Below are positions 1-8,477 of a DNA stretch of 64,000 nucleotides, piece by piece (the stretch's first letter is position 1; each line of letters opens with the position of its first letter). The position numbers were made by a program, and so were the translations under genes. The notes under the pieces are model-generated. The model made no database searches. It was not told where the DNA came from and saw only the letters and a program-made list of their open reading frames with translations. Where the stretch lies: the NCBI RefSeq assembly GCF_002151125.1, contig NZ_MDJZ01000012.1, positions 143,937 to 207,936 of the forward strand. The letters run 5' to 3'. The DNA is from Clavibacter michiganensis. GTDB lineage: Bacteria; Actinomycetota; Actinomycetes; Actinomycetales; Microbacteriaceae.

Positions 1-36
1 CTCGTCCCGGCCCGGTCGCCGCGGGCGGCCCCGGCC

Positions 37-42
37 TAGGGT
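37..42 (+). promoter_or_regulatory. -10 box, leaderless promoter of hydroquinone reductase gene
   Basis: TAGGGT lies exactly 6 nt before the ATG at 49, which would put transcription start on or next to the start codon. There is no Shine-Dalgarno sequence. No clear -35 is seen, and the window edge limits the view. Confidence 0.6.
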
Positions 43-48
43 GGATGC

Positions 49-1197
49 ATGACGGATCAGGCGACACCCGCAGGCAGCAACGAGGCGGGCGCTCCCGGCC
101 GCTACGTGGAGGAGGGTGAGTTCACCCGCGACACGAACTACATCGAGGACCGGATCCTCCGGGACGGCTCGCAGGGCTGGCCCGTCGAGGCCGGCCGGTA
201 CCGCCTCGTCGCCGCGCGCGCGTGCCCGTGGGCGAACCGCTCGGTCATCGTCCGCCGCCTGCTCGGCCTCGAGGACGCCATCTCGCTCGGCCTGCCCGGC
301 CCGACGCACGACGCGCGCAGCTGGACCTTCGACCTCGACCCCGACGGACGCGACCCCGTCCTCGGCGTCGAGCGCCTGCAGGACGCGTTCTTCGCGCGCT
401 TCCCCGACTACCCGCGCGGCATCACGGTGCCGGCGCTCGTCGACATCCCCTCCGGCCAGGTGGTCACCAACGACTACCCGCAGATCACGCTGGACCTCTC
501 CACCGAGTGGACCGAGCACCACCGCGAGGGCGCGCCCGACCTCTACCCCGTCGCGCTGCGGGCCGAGATCGACGAGGTCGCCGACCTCGTCTTCCGCGAC
601 GTGAACAACGGCGTGTACCGCTGCGGCTTCGCCGGATCCCAGGAGGCGTACGAGAAGGCCTACGACCGCCTGTTCTCGCGCCTGGACTGGCTGAGCGACC
701 GGCTCGCGACGCAGCGCTACCTCGTGGGCGACACGATCACCGAGGCGGACGTCCGCCTGTTCACCACGCTCGCGCGCTTCGACGCTGTCTACCACGGCCA
801 CTTCAAGTGCAACCGGCAGAAGCTCGACGAGATGCCCGTGCTCTGGGCGTACGCCCGCGACCTGTTCCAGACGCCCGGGTTCGGCGACACCATCGACTTC
901 GTGCAGATCAAGCAGCACTACTACCTGACGCACACCGACATCAACCCGACGCGGGTCGTGCCCACAGGCCCCGAGACGTGGGGCTGGCTCGAGCCGCACG
1001 GCCGCGAGGAGCTGGGCGGCCGACCGTTCGGCGACGGCACCCCTCCCGGCCCGGTCCGCGAGGACGAGCGCGTGCCCGACGGCCACGGAGCCGTGCCGCG
1101 CGGCGGGCGCGAGACGCGGCCCTCCGAGGCGCCGGCGTCCGTCTCCGGGTCGCCCGTGCCCGGATCGGCCGGCGCCGGATCCGCGAGCGGCGCCTGA
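49..1197 (+). CDS. Glutathionyl-hydroquinone reductase-like (GST superfamily)
   Basis: This 382-aa cytoplasmic protein belongs to the Xi/omega-like glutathione transferases (YqjG/ECM4 type), which reduce thiol-conjugated hydroquinones. The thioredoxin-fold active site is visible as C59-P60-W61-A-N. The all-helical GST C domain follows, with the family motifs NGVYRCGFA and RYLVGDTITEADVRLF. Actinobacteria mostly lack glutathione, so the physiological thiol may be mycothiol; that is inference. About 60 C-terminal residues (320-382) are Gly/Pro/Ser-rich, probably disordered, and extend beyond the usual family length of about 320. The ATG is supported by the -10 box 6 nt upstream. Its TGA overlaps the ATG of the next gene by one base, implying translational coupling. 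Confidence 0.88.
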   Translation: MTDQATPAGSNEAGAPGRYVEEGEFTRDTNYIEDRILRDGSQGWPVEAGRYRLVAARACPWANRSVIVRRLLGLEDAISLGLPGPTHDARSWTFDLDPDGRDPVLGVERLQDAFFARFPDYPRGITVPALVDIPSGQVVTNDYPQITLDLSTEWTEHHREGAPDLYPVALRAEIDEVADLVFRDVNNGVYRCGFAGSQEAYEKAYDRLFSRLDWLSDRLATQRYLVGDTITEADVRLFTTLARFDAVYHGHFKCNRQKLDEMPVLWAYARDLFQTPGFGDTIDFVQIKQHYYLTHTDINPTRVVPTGPETWGWLEPHGREELGGRPFGDGTPPGPVREDERVPDGHGAVPRGGRETRPSEAPASVSGSPVPGSAGAGSASGA

Positions 1198-1988
1198 TGG
1201 CCGCGCGCGCCGCCGCCGCCTCCGTCACGCCCCGCCGCCGGATCCTCGGCCTCGCCATCCGGCACGTCCCCGCCGTCGCGCGCTCCCTCCGCGGCACGCC
1301 CGCCGCGGGCACGGACGTGGTCCGGCGCTCCGCCGGCGAGCAGGGGCTCCCCCTCGACATCGCCGTCTGGACGCCGCCCGGGCACGACCGCTCGGCGACC
1401 GGATCACCCGTGCTCGTCGTCCTCGCCCGGCACGACGGCGACTGGCTGCCGTCCACGCTCGCGAAGGACCTCCGCGCGGTCGTCGTGACCATGGCGCCCG
1501 ACGACGACGAGCAGGCCCTCGCCGGGCTGTCCTGGATCGCGTCGCACGCGGCCGGCTGGAACGGCACGCCGGAGCGGCTCGGGATCCTCGGCGACGGCCC
1601 GGGCGCCGACCGCGCCCTCCGCATCACCGCGCTCGCCCGCGACGCCGACGGTCCGGCCGTGCTGCGGCTCGTGCTCGTCAGCCCGTCCGGCGACGTGCCG
1701 AGCGCCTCATCCGCCGACCGCCAGGGCCACGGCCGCGACCGGCTGCCGGACGCGCTCGTGCACGTGGGCGGCGCCGACGCACGGCTCGACCACGTCGTCG
1801 AGGGCGTCGCGGCGCTCAAGGCGGCCGGGGTGAAGGCGCGGCTCGTGCGGATCCCCCGCGCCGACCAGGGCTGGCTCGCCTACCCCGCGGCGGACCCCGC
1901 GCTCGCCCGCCGGTCGCTCGACGAGATCGTCGCCTACCTGCGCCGCGGGCTCACCGAGGAGCGCGCGTTCGGGGTCGGCCCGGCGTAG
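1197..1988 (+). CDS. Alpha/beta-hydrolase-like protein of unknown substrate
   Basis: This 263-aa protein starts in a TGATG overlap with the preceding reductase gene. A hydrophobic strand (VLVVLARHDG) and a segment resembling a nucleophile elbow (LGILGDGPGADRAL) suggest an alpha/beta-hydrolase or esterase-like fold. The usual G-x-S-x-G serine is absent; the elbow reads G-D-G-P-G. It may therefore be inactive or use another nucleophile. A late segment, VHVGGADARLDHVVEG, resembles the Asp-containing loop of dienelactone hydrolases. I cannot name a substrate. The last 38 bases overlap the 3' end of the opposite-strand membrane protein gene. Confidence 0.7.
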   Translation: MAARAAAASVTPRRRILGLAIRHVPAVARSLRGTPAAGTDVVRRSAGEQGLPLDIAVWTPPGHDRSATGSPVLVVLARHDGDWLPSTLAKDLRAVVVTMAPDDDEQALAGLSWIASHAAGWNGTPERLGILGDGPGADRALRITALARDADGPAVLRLVLVSPSGDVPSASSADRQGHGRDRLPDALVHVGGADARLDHVVEGVAALKAAGVKARLVRIPRADQGWLAYPAADPALARRSLDEIVAYLRRGLTEERAFGVGPA

Positions 1989-2325
1989 GGTCCGCCTCCG
2001 CGGGCACCTTCACGAGGATGCCCGCGGCGATGAACACGATCGCGGCCACGTACTGCAGCGACTGCCAGGTGACGGCCTCGACGGGGATCACGGCGACCGG
2101 GTTCCACATGACGGCGACGGCCGCGAGCAGCGCGGCGCTCCACCAGCTGCGGGCGCGCACTGAGAACACGATCATGATGAGCGCGAGGATCGCGACCGCG
2201 AACCGCACGACCGTGAAGAGCTCGCCGTCGATCACCGCGAACCCGGCCAGCAGCACGATGGCGCCGAGGAGCCCGGGCGCGAGCGACGGACGGGTGAACG
2301 CGGGGGCGGCGGGGGTGCGGGTCAC
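1951..2325 (-). CDS. Small membrane protein, DUF6804-like
   Basis: A 124-aa protein with about four hydrophobic helices: roughly 16-34, 37-55, 63-82 and 88-106. A short charged C-terminal tail follows. WNPVAVIPV in the loop before the last helix resembles actinobacterial DUF6804 proteins; that family assignment is from memory. The function is unknown. The start is a GTG at 2325. Its 3' end runs 38 bases into the opposite-strand hydrolase-like gene. It is monocistronic in this context. Confidence 0.7.
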   Translation of the reverse strand: MTRTPAAPAFTRPSLAPGLLGAIVLLAGFAVIDGELFTVVRFAVAILALIMIVFSVRARSWWSAALLAAVAVMWNPVAVIPVEAVTWQSLQYVAAIVFIAAGILVKVPAEADPTPGRPRTRAPR

Positions 2326-2414
2326 CGGCCCAGTCTGCCAGCGCGCGCCGGGAGCGGGCCGGCGCTCGGATACCGTGGACGAGCCCGTCCCCGCCCCGAC
2401 CCCGAGGAGCCCCC

Positions 2415-3455
2415 ATGCGCGCCGTCGTCTACGAGCATTTCGGCGAGACCCCCGTCGTCCGCGAGCTGCCGGATCCCGCGCCGTCGGCCGCCGGCGTCGT
2501 CGTGCGCGTCGAGGCCACGGGCGTCTGCCGCAGCGACGCGCACGGCTGGCTCGGCCACGACGACGGCATCGAGCTCCCGCAGGTGCCGGGCCACGAGCTC
2601 GTGGGGCGGATCCACGAGGTCGGCCCCGAGGTCACCCGCTTCCAGGTGGGCGACCGCGTCACCGTCCCGTTCGTCTGCGCGTGCGGCCGCTGCGCCGAGT
2701 GCCGCGCCGGGAACGGCCAGGTGTGCCGCGACCAGACGCAGCCGGGCTTCACGCACTGGGGGTCGTTCGCCGAGCTCGTCGCGCTGCACGACGCCGACGT
2801 GAACCTCATCCCCGTCCCCGACGACCTCGAGGCGGGCGCCGCCGCGCTCCTCGGCTGCCGCTTCGCCACGGCGTTCCGCGGGCTGGTCCACCGGGCGCGG
2901 ATCCAGCGCGGCGAGCGCCTCCTCGTCATCGGCTGCGGCGGCGTGGGCCTCAGCGCGGTGATGATCGGCGTCGCGGTCGGCGCGGAGGTCATCGCGGTCG
3001 ACGTCGACCCCGCCGCCCTCGCACGCGCCTCGGAGCTCGGCGCCGAGTACACGATCGACTCGTCGGATCTCTCCGAGCTCGACGTCCTCGACGCGATCCA
3101 CGCGGTCTCCCCCGACGGCGTGCAGGTGTCCGTGGAGGCGCTCGGGCGCGAGTCCACGCTCCGGATCAGCCTGCTCGCGCTCGCGCCGACGGGCCGGCAG
3201 GTGCAGATCGGCCTGTTCGCGAGCGAGCCGACGGTGCCCCTGCCGTTCGTCATCGGCCAGGAGCTGAGCCTGCACGGCAGCCACGGCATGCCCGCGCACG
3301 ACTACGCCGAGCTGATGGCCATGGTCGCGTCGGGCGCGCTCCGCCCCGAGCTGCTCATCGAGCACCGCATCACGCTCGACGAGGCCCCGGCCGCGCTCGA
3401 GGCGCTCGCGTCGGGCGACCGCTCGGCGGGGATCACGCTGGTCGAGGTGAGCTGA
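2415..3455 (+). CDS. Zinc-dependent alcohol dehydrogenase (MDR family)
   Basis: A 346-aa medium-chain dehydrogenase/reductase that oxidises an alcohol with NAD(P)+. All zinc ligands are visible. The catalytic zinc site has C38, H60-E61 and C148. The structural zinc loop has C90, C93, C96 and C104 in a CGRCAECRAGNGQVC motif. The Rossmann motif GCGGVG spans 173-178, with D after the second beta strand (AVDVD) suggesting NAD preference. The length is typical. The ATG at 2415 is preceded by GAGGAG with normal spacing. The gene stands alone; the minus-strand gene downstream is convergent. The substrate cannot be read from sequence. Confidence 0.92.
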   Translation: MRAVVYEHFGETPVVRELPDPAPSAAGVVVRVEATGVCRSDAHGWLGHDDGIELPQVPGHELVGRIHEVGPEVTRFQVGDRVTVPFVCACGRCAECRAGNGQVCRDQTQPGFTHWGSFAELVALHDADVNLIPVPDDLEAGAAALLGCRFATAFRGLVHRARIQRGERLLVIGCGGVGLSAVMIGVAVGAEVIAVDVDPAALARASELGAEYTIDSSDLSELDVLDAIHAVSPDGVQVSVEALGRESTLRISLLALAPTGRQVQIGLFASEPTVPLPFVIGQELSLHGSHGMPAHDYAELMAMVASGALRPELLIEHRITLDEAPAALEALASGDRSAGITLVEVS

Positions 3456-3470
3456 GCCGAGCGCGGGGCG

Positions 3471-3788
3471 CTAGAGCGCGCCCTGCAGCTCCGAGCCCGC
3501 CGGGATCGGCGTGAGCCGCGTGACCACGGCCGGACCCGTGATGAGGCCCGCCAGCGACGCGCCCATGCGGGCGACCGCCTCGCCCGCGCCGTGCGCGTCG
3601 AGGTCCTCCTCGGACGACCACTTCTCGAGCATCACGATGGTGCCGTCGGGGGCGTCGTGGATCGCGTAGACCTCGCAACCCTCCTCCTCGTGGACCTCGG
3701 CGATGCCGCGGGACAGGGCGGCGACGGCCTCGTCGTGCTTGCCCTCGACGGGCGTGAAGACGGCGGTGACGACGACGGGGTGGGACAT
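3471..3788 (-). CDS. ABM-domain (quinol monooxygenase-like) protein
   Basis: A 105-aa single-domain protein of the antibiotic biosynthesis monooxygenase fold, a dimeric ferredoxin-like barrel. The family pattern is clear: an N-terminal strand (VVVTAVFTPVEGKHDE), EEGCEVYAIHDAPDG, and MLEKWSSEEDLDAH. Relatives include YgiN quinol monooxygenase. The ATG at 3788 has GAGGAG upstream. It lies 65 bp downstream of poxB on the same strand and is probably co-transcribed. Pairing with a quinone-linked enzyme may hint at quinol chemistry, but this is inference. Confidence 0.82.
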   Translation of the reverse strand: MSHPVVVTAVFTPVEGKHDEAVAALSRGIAEVHEEEGCEVYAIHDAPDGTIVMLEKWSSEEDLDAHGAGEAVARMGASLAGLITGPAVVTRLTPIPAGSELQGAL

Positions 3789-3853
3789 GGGGATCTCCTC
3801 GGTTCGGGTGGTGCTGGTGACGGTGGTGCTGATGGACGCGCGGGCGGGTTCGC

Positions 3854-5608
3854 TCACGGACGCGGGATGTTCCGCAGGTTCGAGCGGGCGAGCTTCACGG
3901 CCTCGCCGACGCCGCCGTTCATGACGATCTTCGACATCGACAGCGCGAAGCCCTTGACCTGCGCGGCCGTGATCTCCGGCGGGATCGACAGTGCCATCGG
4001 GTCGGTCACGAGGTCGACGAGCGCGGGCCCGTCGTGCGCGAACGCGGCCTCGAGGGCGCCGCGGATGTCGGCCGGGTCCTCGACGCGCTGGGAGTGGATC
4101 CCGAGCGCCGCCGCCACCGCCGCGTAGTCGACCATCGGCACGTCGACGCCGAAGTCCGGGATCCCGTCGACGAGCATCTCGACCTTCACGAGCCCGAGCG
4201 TGGAGTTGTTGAACACGACCACCTTCACGGGCAGGTCGTACGCGGCGACCGTCACGAGCTCGCCCATGAGCATCGACAGCCCGCCGTCGCCCGAGACGGA
4301 GACGACCTGGCGCTCCGGGTACGCGACCTGCGCGCCGATCGCCATCGGCAGCGCGTTGGCCATGGATCCGTGCACGAGCGACCCGATCATCCGCCGGCGC
4401 CCGTTCGGCGTGAGGTAGCGCGCGCTCCACACGTTGCACATGCCGGTGTCGCTCGTGAATACGGTCTCGTCGCCCGCGACCTCGTCGAGGATGCTGGCCG
4501 CGTACTCCGGGTGGATCGGCTTCAGCTTCTCCGCCTTCGACGTGTACGCGCCGACGACCTTCTCCACCTTGTCGTCCTGCTCCTCGAGCAGCTTCTCCAG
4601 GAACCTCCGGTCCGTCTTCCGCTCGACGAGCGGCAGCACCGCGCGGATCGTGTAGAGCGCGTCTCCGTGGATCGCGATGTCGACGTCGGTGCGGCGGCCG
4701 AGGCGCTCGGGCGCGATGTCGATCTGCGCGGTCCGCACCTCCTTGCCGGGCAGGAACTGGTCGTAGGGGAAGTCGGTGCCGATGAGGATCAGCAGGTCGG
4801 CGCCCGAGATGCCGGCCGCCGCGGCGCCGTACCCGATGAGGCCGGTCATGCCGACGTCGAACGGGTTGTCCTGCTGGATCACGTCCTTGCCGCGCAGCGA
4901 GTGCCCGACGGGCGCGGCGATCCTGTCGGCCAGCTCCATGAGCTCGGCGTGCGCTCCTCCCGCGCCCCGGCCCGCGAAGATCGCGACGCTCTTCGCCTCG
5001 TCGATGGCCGCGGCGAGCGCGCGCACGTCCTCCTCGGCGGGCACGATCGCCGGCCGGCGCGGCAGCGAGAACGCGGGCGCCTCGCCCTCCGCCTCGAACT
5101 CGGCCACGTCGCCGGGCAGCGTGATGACGCTGACGCCGCCGAGCGCGAGCGAGTGCCGCATCGCCTGGTCGACGACGCGGGGCGCCTGCACGGCGGTCGA
5201 GATCATCTCCGTGTAGTGCGAGCACTCCACGAAGAGGCGGTCGGGGTGGGTCTCCTGGAAGTAGCCGGACCCGATCTGGTTCGTGGTGATGTGGCTCGCG
5301 ATGGCGAGCACGGGCGCGCCCGAGCGGTGCGCGTCGTACAGCCCGTTGATGAGGTGCAGGTGGCCGGGGCCGCAGGATCCGGCGCACACGGCGAGCTTGC
5401 CCGTCAGCTGCGCCTCGGCGGACGCGGCGAACGCGCCCGCCTCCTCGTGCCGCACGTGGATCCAGTCGATGCCGCCCTTGCGGCTGCCGCCCGTGCGCCG
5501 CACGGCGTCGACGACCGGGTTGAGGCTGTCGCCGACGACCCCGTAGATCCGGCTCACCCCCGCCTCGATGAGCTGGGCGATGAGCTGGTCGGCGACCGTG
5601 CGTGCCAT
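3854..5608 (-). CDS. poxB: Pyruvate dehydrogenase (quinone), ThDP-dependent
   Basis: A 584-aa peripheral membrane flavoenzyme that decarboxylates pyruvate to acetate and CO2 and passes electrons to the quinone pool. The N-terminal Pyr domain carries the ThDP-activating glutamate within HVRHEEAGAF (E55/E56). The middle domain would bind FAD. The C-terminal PP domain has the GDGG motif near residue 436, followed by the NN pair of FNNSTLGLVK, which together bind the ThDP diphosphate. Length matches E. coli PoxB (572 aa). The ATG at 5608 is preceded by GGAAGGA. The final residues are Arg/Pro-rich; whether the lipid-binding helix is present is unclear. Acetolactate synthase-like paralogues are the main alternative, but PoxB fits better. 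Confidence 0.9.
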   Translation of the reverse strand: MARTVADQLIAQLIEAGVSRIYGVVGDSLNPVVDAVRRTGGSRKGGIDWIHVRHEEAGAFAASAEAQLTGKLAVCAGSCGPGHLHLINGLYDAHRSGAPVLAIASHITTNQIGSGYFQETHPDRLFVECSHYTEMISTAVQAPRVVDQAMRHSLALGGVSVITLPGDVAEFEAEGEAPAFSLPRRPAIVPAEEDVRALAAAIDEAKSVAIFAGRGAGGAHAELMELADRIAAPVGHSLRGKDVIQQDNPFDVGMTGLIGYGAAAAGISGADLLILIGTDFPYDQFLPGKEVRTAQIDIAPERLGRRTDVDIAIHGDALYTIRAVLPLVERKTDRRFLEKLLEEQDDKVEKVVGAYTSKAEKLKPIHPEYAASILDEVAGDETVFTSDTGMCNVWSARYLTPNGRRRMIGSLVHGSMANALPMAIGAQVAYPERQVVSVSGDGGLSMLMGELVTVAAYDLPVKVVVFNNSTLGLVKVEMLVDGIPDFGVDVPMVDYAAVAAALGIHSQRVEDPADIRGALEAAFAHDGPALVDLVTDPMALSIPPEITAAQVKGFALSMSKIVMNGGVGEAVKLARSNLRNIPRP

Positions 5609-5712
5609 GGAGCGTCCTTCCGTCGGTGGATCCAGTCAATACCCGCCGCCTCCGCGCGACCTCCGCGCGGCGCGGACGGGAATGCGACCGGGCCCGGTGC
5701 GTTGACCCTCAC

Positions 5713-6456
5713 GTGACCGACACGACGACCGATGCCGCCCGCCCCGACGCCGCCGACCCCGATGCCCTCGCCGCCGCCCAGGCCGACTACGAGGCGTGGC
5801 ACCGCGCCCGCCTCGCCGCCGTGACGAGCCCGTTCGGCAGCCTCGCGCTCGTCCAGACGACGTGGCTCGCGCCCGGCGAGGAGGTCAGCGACCTCGAGGC
5901 GCTCGAGGGCCAGCCCGACACCGTGCAGCTCACCCGCATCGAGCGCATCTCGCTCGACACCGGCGAGCCCGAGCACGGCTACCGGCTGTGGGACTCGGCG
6001 TCACCGAGGAACCGCGCGTTCGAGGACATCGAGGTCTACCCGTACGCGCCCGAGTGGATCCTCGAGGGCCGTTTCGAGCGCGTCGACGACGACCGCGTGA
6101 TCCCCTTCGAGCACATCGCCGACGCCGGCCGCACGCGCGAGCTGCCCGTGCCCGGCGACATCGTGGTGACCATCGAGGGCGAGGAGGTGCGCCTCAGCGC
6201 CTTCGCCGACGGCGACCGCCTCCAGCTCGTCTTCGCCGACGCGACCACCGGACGCGAGAGCTACGCGCCCAGCCGCTTCCTGTTCCTCCCCCGCCCGGAC
6301 GGCGACGGACCGGTGACGCTCGACTTCACGCGCGCGGTCGTCCCGCCGTGCGGCTTCTCCGACTGGATGAACTGCCCGCTCCCGCCCGCCGGCAACCGCC
6401 TCGCCGCGGCCGTGCGCGCCGGCGAGCGCCGGGTCGTCTACCGCGACGAGGCCTGA
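5713..6456 (+). CDS. DUF1684 domain protein
   Basis: A 247-aa cytoplasmic protein. Its second half carries the signature of DUF1684: an R-x-FLFLP segment, then LDFTRAVVPPCGFSDWMNC and PLPPAGNRL, and finally AVRAGER. The family has no settled biochemical role. I chose the GTG at 5713 over an upstream in-frame ATG at 5602, because the extra N-terminal residues are Arg-rich, unlike the family, and would run across the poxB start. The last 19 bases overlap the 3' end of nagA on the opposite strand. Confidence 0.8.
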   Translation: MTDTTTDAARPDAADPDALAAAQADYEAWHRARLAAVTSPFGSLALVQTTWLAPGEEVSDLEALEGQPDTVQLTRIERISLDTGEPEHGYRLWDSASPRNRAFEDIEVYPYAPEWILEGRFERVDDDRVIPFEHIADAGRTRELPVPGDIVVTIEGEEVRLSAFADGDRLQLVFADATTGRESYAPSRFLFLPRPDGDGPVTLDFTRAVVPPCGFSDWMNCPLPPAGNRLAAAVRAGERRVVYRDEA

Positions 6457-7625
6457 CCCGGATCCGTCCCGGGCACCTCGGCGCCCGCGGCCCAGACGCG
6501 GGCGACCTGGAGGTCGGGCGCGAGCGCGACGACGTCGGCGGCGGATCCCGCACGCAGCAGCCCGAGCCGGTCGCCCATGCCGAGCGCCCGCGCCGGCGTC
6601 GAGGCGAGGGCCGCCACCGCGTCCGGCAGGGCGAGCCCCACGTCGCGCACCGCGATCCGCAGCGCCTCATCCTGCGTGAGGGTCGAGCCGGCGATCGTGC
6701 CCGCGCCCGACAGGCGCGCGATGCCGTCGCGCACGTCCACGTCGAGCGAGCCGAGCAGGTAGCGGCCGTCGGCGGATCCGGCCGCGGCCATGGCGTCGGT
6801 GACGAGCGCGACGCGGCCGGGCGCCTCGCGGAACAGGAGCGCCGCGACCGCCGGGTGCACGTGCACGCCGTCGAGGATCAGCTCCAGCGTCACGCGCTCG
6901 TCCGCGACGGCGGCCATGACCGGGCCGGGCTCGCGGTGGTGGATCCCGGGCATGGCGTTGAACGCGTGCGTCAGGACGGTCGCGCCCGCGTCGAAGGCCG
7001 CGCGCGCGAGGTCGCCCGTGCAGGTCGTGTGCCCGACGGCCGCGACGACGCCCGCCGCGACCAGCCGGCGGATCGCGTCGAGCGCGCCGTCAAGCTCCGG
7101 CGCGATCGTGACCTGCCGCAGCACGCCGTCCCCCGCCTCGAGCAGGGCCTCGATGCGCGCGGGCGTCGGATCCACGAGGTGCTCGTGCGCGTGGGCCCCC
7201 GCCGCGTGCGGCGACAGGAACGGGCCCTCCAGGTGCGCGCCGAGGACGGTCGGGTCCTCGGCCATCGCCTCGCGGATCGCGCCGAGGGAGCGGACGAGGT
7301 CGGGCACCGGGTTCGCGACGAGGCTCAGCACCGAGCGGGTCGTGCCGTGGCGCCGGTGCAGCGCGACGGCCGCGCGGATCCCCGCCGCCCCCTCGTCGTG
7401 GGATCCGCCCGCACCGCCGTGCACGTGCAGGTCGACGAACCCGGGGACGAGCGTCGCGTCGCCGAGGTCGACGGTCCGGTCCGCGGGCGGCGCCTCCGAC
7501 CCGCTGCCGGCGGCCGCGATGGCGTCGCCGTCGAGGAGGATCCACGCGTCGTCGACCGTGCCGCGCGCGTCGACGGCCCGCGCGGCGCGGAGAAGAGTGG
7601 TGCCGCTCACGAGACGCGCTGCCAT
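6438..7625 (-). CDS. nagA: N-acetylglucosamine-6-phosphate deacetylase
   Basis: A 395-aa amidohydrolase that deacetylates GlcNAc-6-P to GlcN-6-P. Visible active-site features are H67-x-H69 in FVDLHVHGG, metal ligand E133 in HLEGPF, H199 and H220, and the catalytic D277 in VTDAMAAAG. Length is typical. It is the last gene of the amino-sugar operon. The start codon lies inside the end of nagB (19-base overlap), so translation is probably coupled. It supplies the substrate for NagB. Confidence 0.95.
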   Translation of the reverse strand: MAARLVSGTTLLRAARAVDARGTVDDAWILLDGDAIAAAGSGSEAPPADRTVDLGDATLVPGFVDLHVHGGAGGSHDEGAAGIRAAVALHRRHGTTRSVLSLVANPVPDLVRSLGAIREAMAEDPTVLGAHLEGPFLSPHAAGAHAHEHLVDPTPARIEALLEAGDGVLRQVTIAPELDGALDAIRRLVAAGVVAAVGHTTCTGDLARAAFDAGATVLTHAFNAMPGIHHREPGPVMAAVADERVTLELILDGVHVHPAVAALLFREAPGRVALVTDAMAAAGSADGRYLLGSLDVDVRDGIARLSGAGTIAGSTLTQDEALRIAVRDVGLALPDAVAALASTPARALGMGDRLGLLRAGSAADVVALAPDLQVARVWAAGAEVPGTDPGQASSR

Positions 7626-8392
7626 TCCGGCTTGTCGTCGTAGGTGCGCCGGTAGTAGTCGGCGAGCGTGAGGCGCGACGCCGCGGCCTCGTCCACGATG
7701 ACCACCGCGTGCGCGTGCAGCTGCAGGACGCTGCCCGGCACGAAGGAGGTGAGCGGCCCCTCGACGGCCGCGGCGATCGCCTGGGCCTTGCCCTCGCCCT
7801 GCGCCACGAGCACGAGCTCGCGGGCGTCGAGGATCGTGCCGAGCCCCTGGGTCATGCAGTGCGTCGGCACGTCGTCGACGTGGTCGAAGAAGCGCGCGTT
7901 CGCCTCCCGGGTCGCGGGCGCGAGCGTCTTGATCCGGGTGCGCGAGGCGAGCGACGACGTCGGCTCGTTGAATCCGATGTGCCCGTTCGCGCCGATGCCG
8001 AGGATCTGCACGTCGATGCCGCCGGCGTCGCGGATCGCGCGCTCGTACTCCTCGGCGGCCCGCCGCAGGTCGGCGGCGCGGCCGTCGGGCACGCGCACGC
8101 GGTCGGGGTCGAAGCCGAGCGGCCCGACCACGTCGCGCGCGATGACGCTCGCGTACGACTCGGGGTGCGCGAGCGGGATCCCCACGTACTCGTCGAGCGC
8201 GAACCCGCGCGCCTCGGCGAACGAGACCTCCTCGGCGTCCACGCGGCGGCGGAGGTCGGCGTAGAGCCCGGAGGGACTGGATCCGGTGGCGAGCCCGATC
8301 ACCGCGTCGGGCTTCCGGGCGACCACGGCGGCGACGCGCGCGGCGGCGACGCGGCCGACGACCTCGGGCGTGGGCAGGATGATCACCTCCAC
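7607..8392 (-). CDS. nagB: Glucosamine-6-phosphate deaminase
   Basis: A 261-aa enzyme that converts GlcN-6-P to fructose-6-P and ammonia, the exit step of the pathway into glycolysis. Motifs are the phosphate loop GLATGSSPSGLY, catalytic D67 in FALDEYVG, and GANGHIGFNE at 134-143 with the catalytic His. Length matches the short bacterial NagB class. The GTG start at 8392 has GGAGGAGG about 8 nt upstream; a second in-frame GTG two codons later is possible. It overlaps nagA by 19 bases. Confidence 0.95.
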   Translation of the reverse strand: MEVIILPTPEVVGRVAAARVAAVVARKPDAVIGLATGSSPSGLYADLRRRVDAEEVSFAEARGFALDEYVGIPLAHPESYASVIARDVVGPLGFDPDRVRVPDGRAADLRRAAEEYERAIRDAGGIDVQILGIGANGHIGFNEPTSSLASRTRIKTLAPATREANARFFDHVDDVPTHCMTQGLGTILDARELVLVAQGEGKAQAIAAAVEGPLTSFVPGSVLQLHAHAVVIVDEAAASRLTLADYYRRTYDDKPEWQRVS

Positions 8393-8477
8393 GACGCCAC
8401 CTCCTCCGCGCGGGCGAGGCGGTCGACGGACGGGCGGACGGGTGCGGCGGGCGCGAGCGGGCGCGGGTCGACGGCCA